The translations under genes were made by a program, and so were the position numbers. This document shows, piece by piece, positions 44,601 through 51,801 of a stretch of 64,000 bases of DNA; positions within the stretch are counted from its first letter, which is position 1; each line of letters starts with the position of its first letter. A model generated the notes under the pieces. That model was given only the letters and a program-made list of their open reading frames with translations, was not told where the DNA came from and made no database searches. Source of the DNA: Chiridota heheva (taxonomy: Eukaryota; Echinodermata; Holothuroidea; Apodida; Chiridotidae); contig JAIGNY010003797.1 in assembly GCA_020152595.1 (NCBI GenBank), positions 441,001 through 505,000 of the forward strand, written 5' to 3'.

Positions 44601-47600
44601 TATTCATGATTCAAATCACACACACATTTGGGTGACAAAATTCCAATCAATGACTTTTTACAAACTGTAAACCCGATTAGCATAATCCTTTTTAAATGTG
44701 CGATTCACAAATGCGCAGTGATCACCAATAAATGGGGATATTGTGCACTTTGATTTCGCCGAAATCTGAGTAATTTAACTTGTAAAATGCACCGCAAATG
44801 TGCAGCAGTAAACAGTGAAGCTAACAATAGGCCTAACGTTAAGCCATAAGGCTTTAAATCCCACGCAATCAAGGCCCGTTTTACAAGCTGTTAAAATGAC
44901 CAAAAAAGACTTGAAAAATACTTGAATCGTGAAAATCAGTACATTAACATGTAAATATTACCTAATGAGTTGAATAAATTTTGCAAGAAAGAAAAAATAT
45001 TGCATAATAAACAAACAGAAAAAGGTTTTAACACAGCTGAAATTCTGCATGCTGTCGCAAAGATGGCGGCCATTTTTTCGAGAGGACTGATATTTCAGAA
45101 CTTCCTGGTGGTGGTGGCGTAGTTTTGAAATGTTTTACGGCGAGGTATATCATAGGCCTATTGTGCAAGAATTTCACAGAAGAACTTTGAAAGCCGTAGC
45201 GAATAGGATAAAAAAAAGCTACGTGATTTTGAGTTTAAATGACATTGAAAGGAAGTTATCTGTTCTTTCTAAACTGAATTTCCATGCATATTTTCCATAA
45301 AAATGATGATTTATACTGTAGAAGTAAACTTTTTACAATTTGGAAAGCAAAACTCAGCGTCTATTTGGGCAATAGAGTCAGTACTTTTGCCATACTGGTT
45401 GCGCAATTTTTTACTTCGCCTCGTAGTTTTGGAGCAATTTTGGTGTATTTCCGAAAATTACGGTACTAAACGCGTGTACACGATACACGCTCGCTTTTTT
45501 TGGCGTGTACACGTTTACTAAAATCCCTAAACGGTCACAGCTCTACTATTAGTGCAACCAACGGCACAGCAAGATTTTGACATAATTATCTTACACAAAT
45601 TAAGTGTACAGCAGACGACAGTGGTATTGCCCGACAAAATGGCGATGTAAACAAAGTCATGTGACCTTGTGACGTCAGTTGAAACACCCTTATTAAGCCC
45701 ATGTTGCCTCTAGATGTCCATAGTTCTTTAAGAAAAAGGAAAAAGCATTTTCAGGTCTTTTCCTGGTCATTACATTTTTTCATTATATTTAAAAAAAATC
45801 AAATGATTACTCAGAACTTGAAAACTACACATGCTATTTTCAAAATTTAAAGACTATTACACGGATTATAATGCACTTTTCGGTATGTGGTTGACATTTG
45901 TACCTGTCCATATACCTTTAAACAAATTTATTGAATGTTGTGTAACTATATATTTCATCTACTGTTTAATTGTGTTGCTGATTAAGTGTTACTAAGGAAT
46001 TAATTAAATTGAGAGCAAGTGATTGCAACCATTGTTGTGTTCACAATTGTAGTGCAACTAATTCATGTTTATGATGTACCTTTTGTTCATCTTCTTTCAA
46101 AAAATTCTACCAAATTTTTAGACAGTTTTCCCAGACCTACCATGAAGTATACCACATATTTAACCATGTATATGTACTTAGTTACCAATCTTCATTCATA
46201 AAAACTTCTTCTTTTTTCATATAAGGCCCTCTAAGTAGAATTCAAGATTCAAGATGTAAGCATTTTCGTATTGCTTGAGCAGTGTGTGACACCCAGTTGT
46301 GATACATTTGATGGCTCTTTTTCTAATTGATTTGTGGTGAAATAACAATTCAATGCTTTTCTGTTCGTATATTTCTGGGTCCGTTTTACACCTTGTAAAA
46401 TGGGTGTTAACCTAATTCAGATTTATGCCTAACAATATGATGTAGTATTGTTAATCGGGCTTAAGCTTCACGGAATCAAAGTGAAAGATTAGTGTCAGTG
46501 AATTTAACTCACTAAATTAAAAGGATTAAATCCTTTGCTGATTGTTTTCAAAGTTTGAATAGTAAGATCATTGATTGAAAGTTGTATGTTTGGTGAGTGA
46601 GTGTTAATGTTATTAATTGCAATGTATTGTTGAGAAACTGATTTAGGGAACTTTCTGGGTGATTTTGCAGTGTAAACAGATGCATTAATTTTTGTAAAAT
46701 GATGTTTTCGATCGTGTACATGAAAATTGGTAAACGGTCACATCCCTAATGCAGGTGTGCAAGGTATGTTATCATAGAGGATTTCTGTCATTTTGCAACA
46801 CCTATAATGTGAAGATCACATTCGCTTTCTAATGTGTGTCGATTGATAACTTTTTCTAAGATGATATCATTTTTGCTCATTTCTAACAGAAATATTGCAT
46901 CCAGCAAGGTCGGCACTACCTAGCATGTGAAACCTGGCAAGCGGCTATTGAATACTCATTGTTGGCATGGCAGCACGCACATTATTTACCAAAGTAAGTT
47001 CAATTGCTTGTCTTCTTTTCACATTGCTTAGGATAGATTTTAGAGCTGTCAAGATTTATCAATTTTTGTGATATCGTGATAATGTTTTTTTCAATGATAT
47101 AAAAAATATACATACCAAGATATTGTGGTATGCCTTCTCACATGTAAACTGCATATTAGAGCAAGAATTTGTGAAGCAGAATTTCACTTACATTTAAATG
47201 AACAAAATTTTAACTGAATATTTGCAGCATATCTAATTCTTTATGATTTATTTCCTTAGCCCTTAGGTTTTCTAGAATATATGAGATCTGCATGCTAAAA
47301 ACTTAAGCAGTTTTCCAACATTTATAGTTATAACATAGATATCGCAATATAGTGATATTTTTGTCCATGATAATCGATGCCTCATTTACCCATATCGTTA
47401 CAGCCCTAATAGATTTCACAACTTTTTTGCTGGTTTAACTCTCCACAACCGATGCTTTCCAGATGGTTTGAGTCAAGAGGGGTGGGGTTGTAATTTTCAT
47501 TCTGTATGTGAGTCTTAAGAAGGTACATCTTCCACATTCAAGAGTGATTCCAGATATTTTGAAGGTCAAAACTGTTGAAAACACAAAAACAGGAAAGTTC

Positions 47601-50600
47601 ATTCAATATTTAATCACAAGTTTCATTGAAATATGAAGTTTGTTCTGGACATAACTGGGGTTTCCTTTCCTCTCTCGTCATACTCTGTTACAAATTTGTT
47701 TGCTCAACCCAAGACCTTTCTTGAAGCTTCAAATAAAGTAGAAATACATGTCAGTCATATAGTGTAAATAAAGTGCAGGATCTTCAACCAGAATGACGTG
47801 ACACTCAACACACTGGTAAAAGAGTATTAAATTTTGTTCCCAGTTTTAAATATTTTTGTTGTAAGTTTACAATTTTATTTAATGTTCAAAATTATCTATC
47901 TTTTAAAATGTACTGCCTGCATGCGCCGGGAATCAAACTAAAAAAGATCTTTAAACTAGAATATTAGCACTCTGTACAGTGCATACCTTCACCCCTGTTG
48001 CAATTCCAACATGCCTAGAATCATTTTAAGAATTCATTCGATCCCCATACCCAATATAATCTACCTCAGAAATCCTAGGCCCACCAAAATTCATTCCCAA
48101 CTTTTGATCTGTAATGATCATTTGCAATCTGAACACTTGAAGACTATCTTCTGACTGATTTCTTCCAAGGCCATATCATTGTTTTCAGTTTCATTCAGGC
48201 TAAGTATTCATCGTTTGAATTCCATTTCCATTCATGGCAGAAACCAATTCGTTTCGTTTTGATTTGATTTGATTTTCTTTGAATCCAGAAAATTGGATTT
48301 CTTTTCATGGCATGAATTCATTGTTCACCACATTACATTGGAAAGTTTTAACTAGTCTTGATAGGCCTTACCCTAAACATCCCCACCCCTCGATTTCTGC
48401 CCTTCCCTTGTATGAATACGTCCCAAATTTAATTCACTTGTTCCTTAAGCAATAATAAAACCACACTTCAAATTTAATCCAAATCCAGTGATAAATTCTT
48501 GAGATATTTCAATGACAGACAAAAATGGGGTGTTTCTTAGAACGGAAAAGCATTCTTTGTATTTTGCATAAAATTGAAATGTTTAATGTGATTACTAAAT
48601 AAGTTTGGAACAATGATTTCAATTTCAGGTGGGAAAGCCCCGCCCACAACAAGTTAAAAGCAGGATGTATCCGCGGCCTTGCAGGGATTTGTGTGGAGGC
48701 CATAAGTCAAGCTCGTCTTTCATCATCATACACACAGCAACTTAGACCAAGGTAATGATGCCATACTTACTCTTGTCCATGGTATATTTTCAGGGCTAAA
48801 TAAGAGAGATACAACTGTTTTCATAGTCTTGCTTCTCAAATGCCATTAACACAGTCTTGCCAAATCAGTGACTTAACCAATTTCATTGAATAAAAGTGGC
48901 TTATCCACTGGCTGGCGGACTACACACAAGGATGATCTAGAAAAGTAAAACTACAAAAAGGGTACTCTGATAAATCAGAAATCAAAATTGGTGTTCCACA
49001 GGGAGGTCCACTTTCAGCATTATTATTTACTATATATACTGATGAAATTTGTTCAGACTCAAATTGTGCTGTTGTCAATTATGCTGATGATACCACCATT
49101 TCGTGCAATATGTCTAAGCAGAACCATCGCAGAATTCAAGGTGACTATCAAAATTTTGTCAATGGAGTTGTGGATATGTGCAAAAATGGTTTTTAAAAAT
49201 ATAAACATATTATAAAGGGTTAATTGATACATACGTACGTCCTGTACAACCTATCTGGGAATCTGCATTGATGACAAGGTATCGTTTTCTTACCATATTT
49301 CGAAGATGTTGTCCAAAGTATATTATATTGTCTCTACATTAAGCTATATCATTTCTTATTTCCCTCCTGAAACTAGGATTAAGATATTTACAGCCTCCCA
49401 TCTTGCCTCATATCATTCATGCAGTCCCAGTTTGGTACCATCTTTTTAAAAGTAAAAGATAAAAGTAAAATTAAAAGTTTCTTGATATATTGTGCCAATT
49501 TATTCTGTTTTAATTGTGACTTATAAATAAAGTCAACGATGCAGCAAAGAAAGAATTTGGCAGACCTGCCCAAAACATAATTTCAATGAAAGACCACCCA
49601 ATAAATTTAGAAATAACATCCATGTGCAATAAAACAAATTATAATCTGAGAAACCCAGCCACCACATCCCAAGTTTCAGAACAACAGTTTTTAAGAATTT
49701 TTTTGTATAAAAAGCTGCAGTTTTGATTTATTTGGTATTTTAAGACCCTTTTATTATAACCCTTTTTAACTTAACATTTTGTATTCATTTTCATATCTTT
49801 AATCGTTTTATTGTCTCATTTTCTACATTCTTTCCTTTCATTTATTGTTCTGTATTGTATATTATTTTATTTTCCAATTTATAAATTGTACATAATTTAT
49901 ACTGGAAATAAATAAAAAAAAGTAAAGAAAAATCAATTTTTTTACTGGCTCAGTTCAACTTCTTGAAACCTCTGTTGTTTATTGGTCATAGCATCTTAGA
50001 GCCAAGTGCTGGGCGGGATTTGCGAGTCCTGGGCGGCCCCCCACAGCGCTGCCCACCGTAGCTAGAACCCTGATCTCAAGTAAAAATGGTAAAAATTAAC
50101 AGAAAATATTGCAAAATATATACATAAATCTTCAAATAAACACCCACTATGCTTAAAATATCTTCTTTGCATGGTTTCTTTCTCAAAAGATCCAAGCACA
50201 GAAACATTGATAAAGTTTAGGGCTCAGCATAAGATCTTCAATTTGTGTTTGTTTTTGTATCTATGCCTGTTTATCAGTCTACCTTTTGTATCTATGCCTG
50301 TTTATCAGTCTACCTTTTGTATCTATGCCTGTTTATCAGTCTACCTTTTGTATCCATGCCTGTTTATCAGTCTACCTTTTGTATCCATGCCTGTTTATCA
50401 GTCTACCTTTTTAGTAGTCCCATATATCATCATTGAAAAAATTAATATTGATATGACCCTTAAACTCAATATCAGCCTTATCAATATAGGTAGATATGAT
50501 GATATCAAAGTATATCGATATATCGCCCAAGCTTAGTCATCAATCAATTACAGATTAAAGGAATATTCCCGTGAATATTCATTTTCATATGTATGACAGA

Positions 50601-51801
50601 GGATTATGAAAGAAACAATTTGATGTAAAAATCATGTTTATCTTTTTCCGTTTAGCAATTATTGCATTTTAAAGCTTGTGCAAGTGTGTTGAAAAGTGAC
50701 CTCACAGTGTGATGTCATAAAAGCAGATCCAAAACAATTTTGTGTATTTTTTAAATTAATTACCTCTTCCTAAACTATTAGAAGCCTTTTATGCTTATTT
50801 AGTGAGATGGGTTTTCACACTATTTTACAAGAATGTGATTTGCGCATCTACTCATGAATCTTAAACTCTTTAAGTAAAAGAAAAACATTCTACTCACGAA
50901 CCTTAAACTCTTTAAGTAAAAGAAAAACATTCTACTCATAAACCTTAAACTCTTTTAGTAGAAGAAAAACATTCCACTCATGAACCTTTAACTCTTTAAG
51001 TAGAAAAAAAACATTCTACTCATGAAGCTTAAACTCTTTTAAGTAGGAGAAAAATATTCTACTCATGAACCTTAAACTCTAAGTAAAGAAAAACATTTTA
51101 AGTACTCTTTAAGTAAAAGAAAAACATTCTTCTCATGAACCTTGAACTCTTTAAGTAAAAGAAAAACATTCTACTCATGAACCTTAAACTCTTAAGTGAA
51201 AGAAAAACATTTTACTCATGAACCTTAAACTCTTTAAGTAGAAGAAAAACATTCTACTCATGAAGCTTAAACTCTTTAAGTAAAAAAACACATTCTACTC
51301 ATGAACCTTAAACTCTTTAAGTAGAAGGAAAACATTTTTTTTTTTTAAAAAAACACATTCTACTCATGAACCTTAAACTCTTTAAGTAGAAGGAAAACAT
51401 TTTTATTTTTTTTGTATAGAAATACATACAAATTTTTTTGAATCTGCATTTATGCCATCACATTTTACACTACACGGTCACTTTTCAACAAACTCGCGCA
51501 ATCTATGAAATGTAATAACTCCAAAACAGAAAAAGATAGCAACATGTTTTTTAGACAAAATTGTTTCTTTAATAGTCCTCTATCATATATATGAAAATAT
51601 TCCTTTAAATGGATTGGAATACAGCTAATTGTCATGTGTGAAGATAAGTAAAAATGGTCGCTATATTTCTATTAGTTGTGGGTCAGAAGAGGCTTAAAAA
51701 CAGTTTTATCTTTTCTTTACAGAATAGAAGCCATAGCAGCTAATTCCAGCGAATTCACTGCATGCCTTAGAAGACTGGACAGCATGAATGGAGACACCTG
51801 A
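32547..51801 (+). CDS. Cut8/STS1-family protein (tethering factor for nuclear proteasome)
   Basis: Six exons: 32547-32607 (proposed), 39342-39622, 42144-42306, 46890-46993, 48629-48751, 51723-51801, about 269 residues. The family links 26S proteasomes to the nuclear envelope; in fission yeast Cut8 is needed for mitotic cyclin and securin destruction. The N-terminal part is basic and Ser/Thr-Pro-rich. Then LRSLTPPQLSTVISEILDRH-PEVEKVDLSDLLPEPD aligns with the Cut8 pattern (QL-x-LL-hh-RHPDL...LPxP), followed by the metazoan signature SSRSAFCYRRVKTHIFAFK. The C-terminal helices include WQAAIEYSLLAWQHAHYLP, W-SPAHNKLKAGC and FTACLRRLDSM. All junctions keep phase except exon 3/4. The family is, to my knowledge, not evident in vertebrates. 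Introns are loaded with transposons. The identification is from remembered family patterns, not a search. Confidence 0.8.
32707..33325. repeat. 619-bp near-perfect palindrome (fold-back element)
   Basis: The outer ends GTTCCTAACGTTATGGCAACC-like (32707) and its complement (to 33325) are exact mirrors. Inner segments pair all the way to a centre near 33005-33020: 'acaatttgctgcaaact' left against 'agtttgcagcaaattgt' right. Arms are about 290 bp, with a small loop holding TGACGTCA on the right and GATGACGTAA on the left. No target duplication was identified. Confidence 0.95.
33326..33929. other. Intron sequence, nothing recognised
   Basis: A poly-G tract near 33335-33345, then AT-rich sequence with no exon features. 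Confidence 0.45.
33930..35385 (+). mobile_element. CR1/Jockey-like non-LTR retrotransposon, internally deleted
   Basis: The endonuclease is recognisable: KDKDPDVIIGTETWLNTEIN, a DRSANGYGGVL box, LAGDFNQPNIDWS, DLVFTNNSPAV and SDHDIVK. After a gap that removes the RT fingers, the RT resumes with AILDFSKAFDKVPHQRLLSK, LSGVPQGAFLGPLLFLLYVN and LFADDC, then LNKLEQWQMNFNPSKCYIL. The catalytic ADD box is present. Stops and frame changes split the rest. It is on the sense strand of the Cut8-like gene, in intron 1. Confidence 0.9.
35386..38395. other. Intron sequence, no gene recognised
   Basis: Contents seen: GGTAGGTAGG run near 35545; loosely repeated 'gtcagtc...gggtgggtca' motifs at 35750-36040; CACCAGCC/CGCCAGCC triplets at 36320-36385; a 31-bp 'tagtgtagtaatgtagtagtg' repeat at 36985-37045; a C-rich block with 'ctagaccccacaaggggc' at 38198-38270, which recurs in diverged form at 31480-31560. 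An exon-like ORF at 36894-36942 is discussed as a rejected alternative. Confidence 0.45.
38396..38945 (-). repeat. Dispersed repeat family R1 (copy 2, inverted)
   Basis: On the minus strand it carries the R1 motifs in order: AATCCTAGGCCCACC, TTGATCTGTATTCC, the 'catccccacccctcc' box and 'agatatcttgatagc'. It lies 400 bp before exon 2 of the Cut8-like gene. The outermost R1 head (TAGAATATTAGCACTCT) is missing. Confidence 0.75.
39342..39622 (+). CDS. Cut8-like gene, exon 2 (basic N-terminal region and start of the Cut8 domain)
   Basis: Acceptor TTCATTTCAG precedes 39342 and donor AAG|GTTTGT follows 39622. It encodes SRIDGETTSLFLTPPPESPQ, then a stretch with SPQR, TPTR and SPRK (three S/T-P-x-K/R sites) running into the basic RKKR, a second basic patch STKRQRTERGK, and the domain opening HLEKHLRSLTPPQLSTVISE then ILDRHPEVEKV. 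The basic patches suit nuclear import; in yeast Cut8 a lysine-rich N-terminus contacts the proteasome. Confidence 0.85.
39850..40105. repeat. 23-bp minisatellite
   Basis: The unit is AACACCTTTTGATGTACTTTCTT, about nine copies. The first two are diverged and separated by a 'ggaaaatattttgattggatgattgtg' spacer that also precedes the array at 39834. Confidence 0.92.
40553..40908 (+). mobile_element. Non-LTR family A, 3' fragment (copy 4)
   Basis: It starts at 'ctgactcactcccacctcctt' and follows the family consensus to a shortened 3' end. The usual GGTGCCGTTAAGCC box is deleted and replaced by 'tctggtattaatcaaacaaacaaac'. Confidence 0.8.
41045..41960 (+). mobile_element. Non-LTR family A, RT C-terminal to RNase H fragment (copy 5)
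   Basis: It encodes WGANSHAVLKIFRLTICAKL, NYGNIVYCAAHNSYLNHINS, ALRLCLGVYRTSPITSLHVE, then NYTSIYTDGSKEGDKTAATA and SAEAKAILLTLN of the RNase H. It keeps more of the RT thumb and connector than copy 3 does. It is truncated at both ends and broken by one or more frame changes. It ends 180 bp before exon 3 of the Cut8-like gene. Confidence 0.88.
41432..41548. repeat. 21-bp tandem repeat inside family A ORF2 sequence
   Basis: The unit is CTTGGCATCAACCCCGCCAGT, six copies, in frame (seven residues per unit). Family A copies 3 and 9 have a single unit at the same place, so this copy expanded after or during its origin. Confidence 0.93.
42144..42306 (+). CDS. Cut8-like gene, exon 3 (core of the Cut8 domain)
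   Basis: Acceptor CTGTTTCAG precedes 42144; donor AAAG|GTAAGT follows 42306. It encodes DLSDLLPEPDIQFHLQQLSE, LLHSVYRSLPRQRL and SSSRSAFCYRRVKTHIFAFK. LPEPD matches the conserved LPxP after RHP in Cut8, and AFCYRRVKTH is the strongest signature of the metazoan members. The exon has one extra base after the last full codon. Confidence 0.88.
42307..42870. other. Intron 3 start, nothing recognised
   Basis: AT-rich, with a C-rich run at 42787-42797. No exon features. Confidence 0.45.
43860..44172 (+). mobile_element. Non-LTR family A, 3' fragment (copy 6), nested
   Basis: It starts at 'catcaaacttactccccacaac', carries the family 3' sequence to GGTGCCGTAAAGCCCTC and a (AAAC)n tail, and lies within the TTAA-bounded element. 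Confidence 0.85.
44488..45545. mobile_element. hAT-like non-autonomous transposon, nested
   Basis: The ends TAGAGCTGTGACC and GGTCACAGCTCTA are exact complements, with a perfect 8-bp duplication CTATTAGT at 44480-44487 and 45546-45553. Sub-terminal CGTGTACACG boxes occur at both ends. It has no transposase. The middle ('aagatggcggccattttttcgag') matches in reverse a block at about 55800-56480. Confidence 0.9.
45732..46889. other. Intron 3 remainder, nothing recognised
   Basis: AT-rich. 'acctgtccatataccttta' at 45901 resembles one end of the TTAA-bounded MITE at 54560-55155, but no opposite end is near. It ends in acceptor TTTCTAACAG at 46880-46889. Confidence 0.45.
46890..46993 (+). CDS. Cut8-like gene, exon 4
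   Basis: Acceptor CTAACAG precedes 46890; donor AA|GTAAGT follows 46993. The open frame starts at its first base: KYCIQQGRHYLACETWQAAI, EYSLLAWQHAHYLP. Because exon 3 ends one base into a codon, direct joining breaks frame (see findings). The pattern W-AA-EYSLLAW is expected right after the VKTH segment of the family. Confidence 0.82.
47041..47408. mobile_element. hAT-like MITE (copy 2 of the 18604-19003 family, reversed)
   Basis: Flanked by a perfect 8-bp duplication ATAGATTT (47033-47040, 47409-47416). The ends are TAGAGCTGTCAAGAT and, complemented, TAGGGCTGTAACGAT. The body matches the complement of 18604-19003 ('gcagcatatct', 'gatctgcatgct', 'gcagttttc'). It lies 47 bp after exon 4. Confidence 0.9.
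47942..48525 (+). repeat. Dispersed repeat family R1 (copy 3)
   Basis: It starts 'ttaaactagaatattagcac', carries GTGCATACC, AATCCTAGGCCCACCA and TTGATCTGTAATGATCATT, and ends near 'tttcaatgacagacaaaaatg'. It is shorter than copy 1 through internal deletions and lies 100 bp before exon 5. Confidence 0.8.
48629..48751 (+). CDS. Cut8-like gene, exon 5
   Basis: Acceptor TTTCAG precedes 48629; the first base completes AAG (Lys). It encodes WESPAHNKLKAGCIRGLAGI, CVEAISQARLSSSYTQQLRP; donor AG|GTAATG follows 48751. Phases agree with exons 4 and 6. W-SPAHNK is a conserved patch of the family. Confidence 0.88.
48885..49500 (+). mobile_element. Reverse transcriptase fragment of another non-LTR family
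   Basis: In one frame it reads IGVPQGGPLSALLFTIYTDE, then NYADDTTISC (RT active-site box), and after a frame change GICIDDKVSFSYHISKML. The wording differs from family A and from the CR1/Jockey-like copy, so it is a separate family. It is short and frameshifted. Confidence 0.8.
49501..50261. other. Intron 5, nothing recognised
   Basis: AT-rich with several AATAAA-like strings near 49900-49920 that look like a LINE tail. A 'gggcgggatttgcgagtcctgggcgg' patch near 50010 has no clear identity. Confidence 0.4.
50262..50411. repeat. 31-bp tandem repeat
   Basis: Unit CTATGCCTGTTTATCAGTCT plus ACCTTTTGTAT, five nearly perfect copies. Two of three frames are open across it only because of the repeat. 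Confidence 0.95.
50555..51608. mobile_element. TTAA-bounded fold-back element containing a minisatellite
   Basis: TTAA at 50555-50558 and 51605-51608 bracket complementary ends (AGGAATATTC... and ...AATATTCCT). Inner boxes pair too: 'agaaacaattt' with 'aaattgtttct', and 'gttgaaaagtgacc' with 'ggtcacttttcaac'. The centre is filled by a 42-bp minisatellite. It ends 114 bp before the last exon of the Cut8-like gene. Confidence 0.75.
50848..51403. repeat. 42-bp minisatellite
   Basis: Unit ACTCATGAACCTTAAACTCT / TTAAGTAAAAGAAAAACATT / CT, about 13 units, several shortened. It lies between the arms of the TTAA-bounded element. Confidence 0.93.
51723..51801 (+). CDS. Cut8-like gene, last coding exon
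   Basis: Acceptor TTTCTTTACAG precedes 51723; the first base completes AGA. It encodes IEAIAANSSEFTACLRRLDS MNGDT and stops at TGA 51799-51801. The closing LRRLDSM is the usual end of the metazoan proteins. Confidence 0.86.

Larger units (their letters stand above)
42871..45731. mobile_element. TTAA-bounded DNA element carrying nested insertions
   Basis: The ends are near-exact complements, each starting TTAAAG(G/A)ACTATGG then ACATCTAG, with TTAA at 42871-42874 and 45728-45731. Within it lie a family A 3' fragment (43860-44172) and a hAT-like element (44488-45545). Without these the element is about 1.5 kb, with no transposase frame. TTAA targets are typical of piggyBac-type elements; the class is inference. 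Confidence 0.6.
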
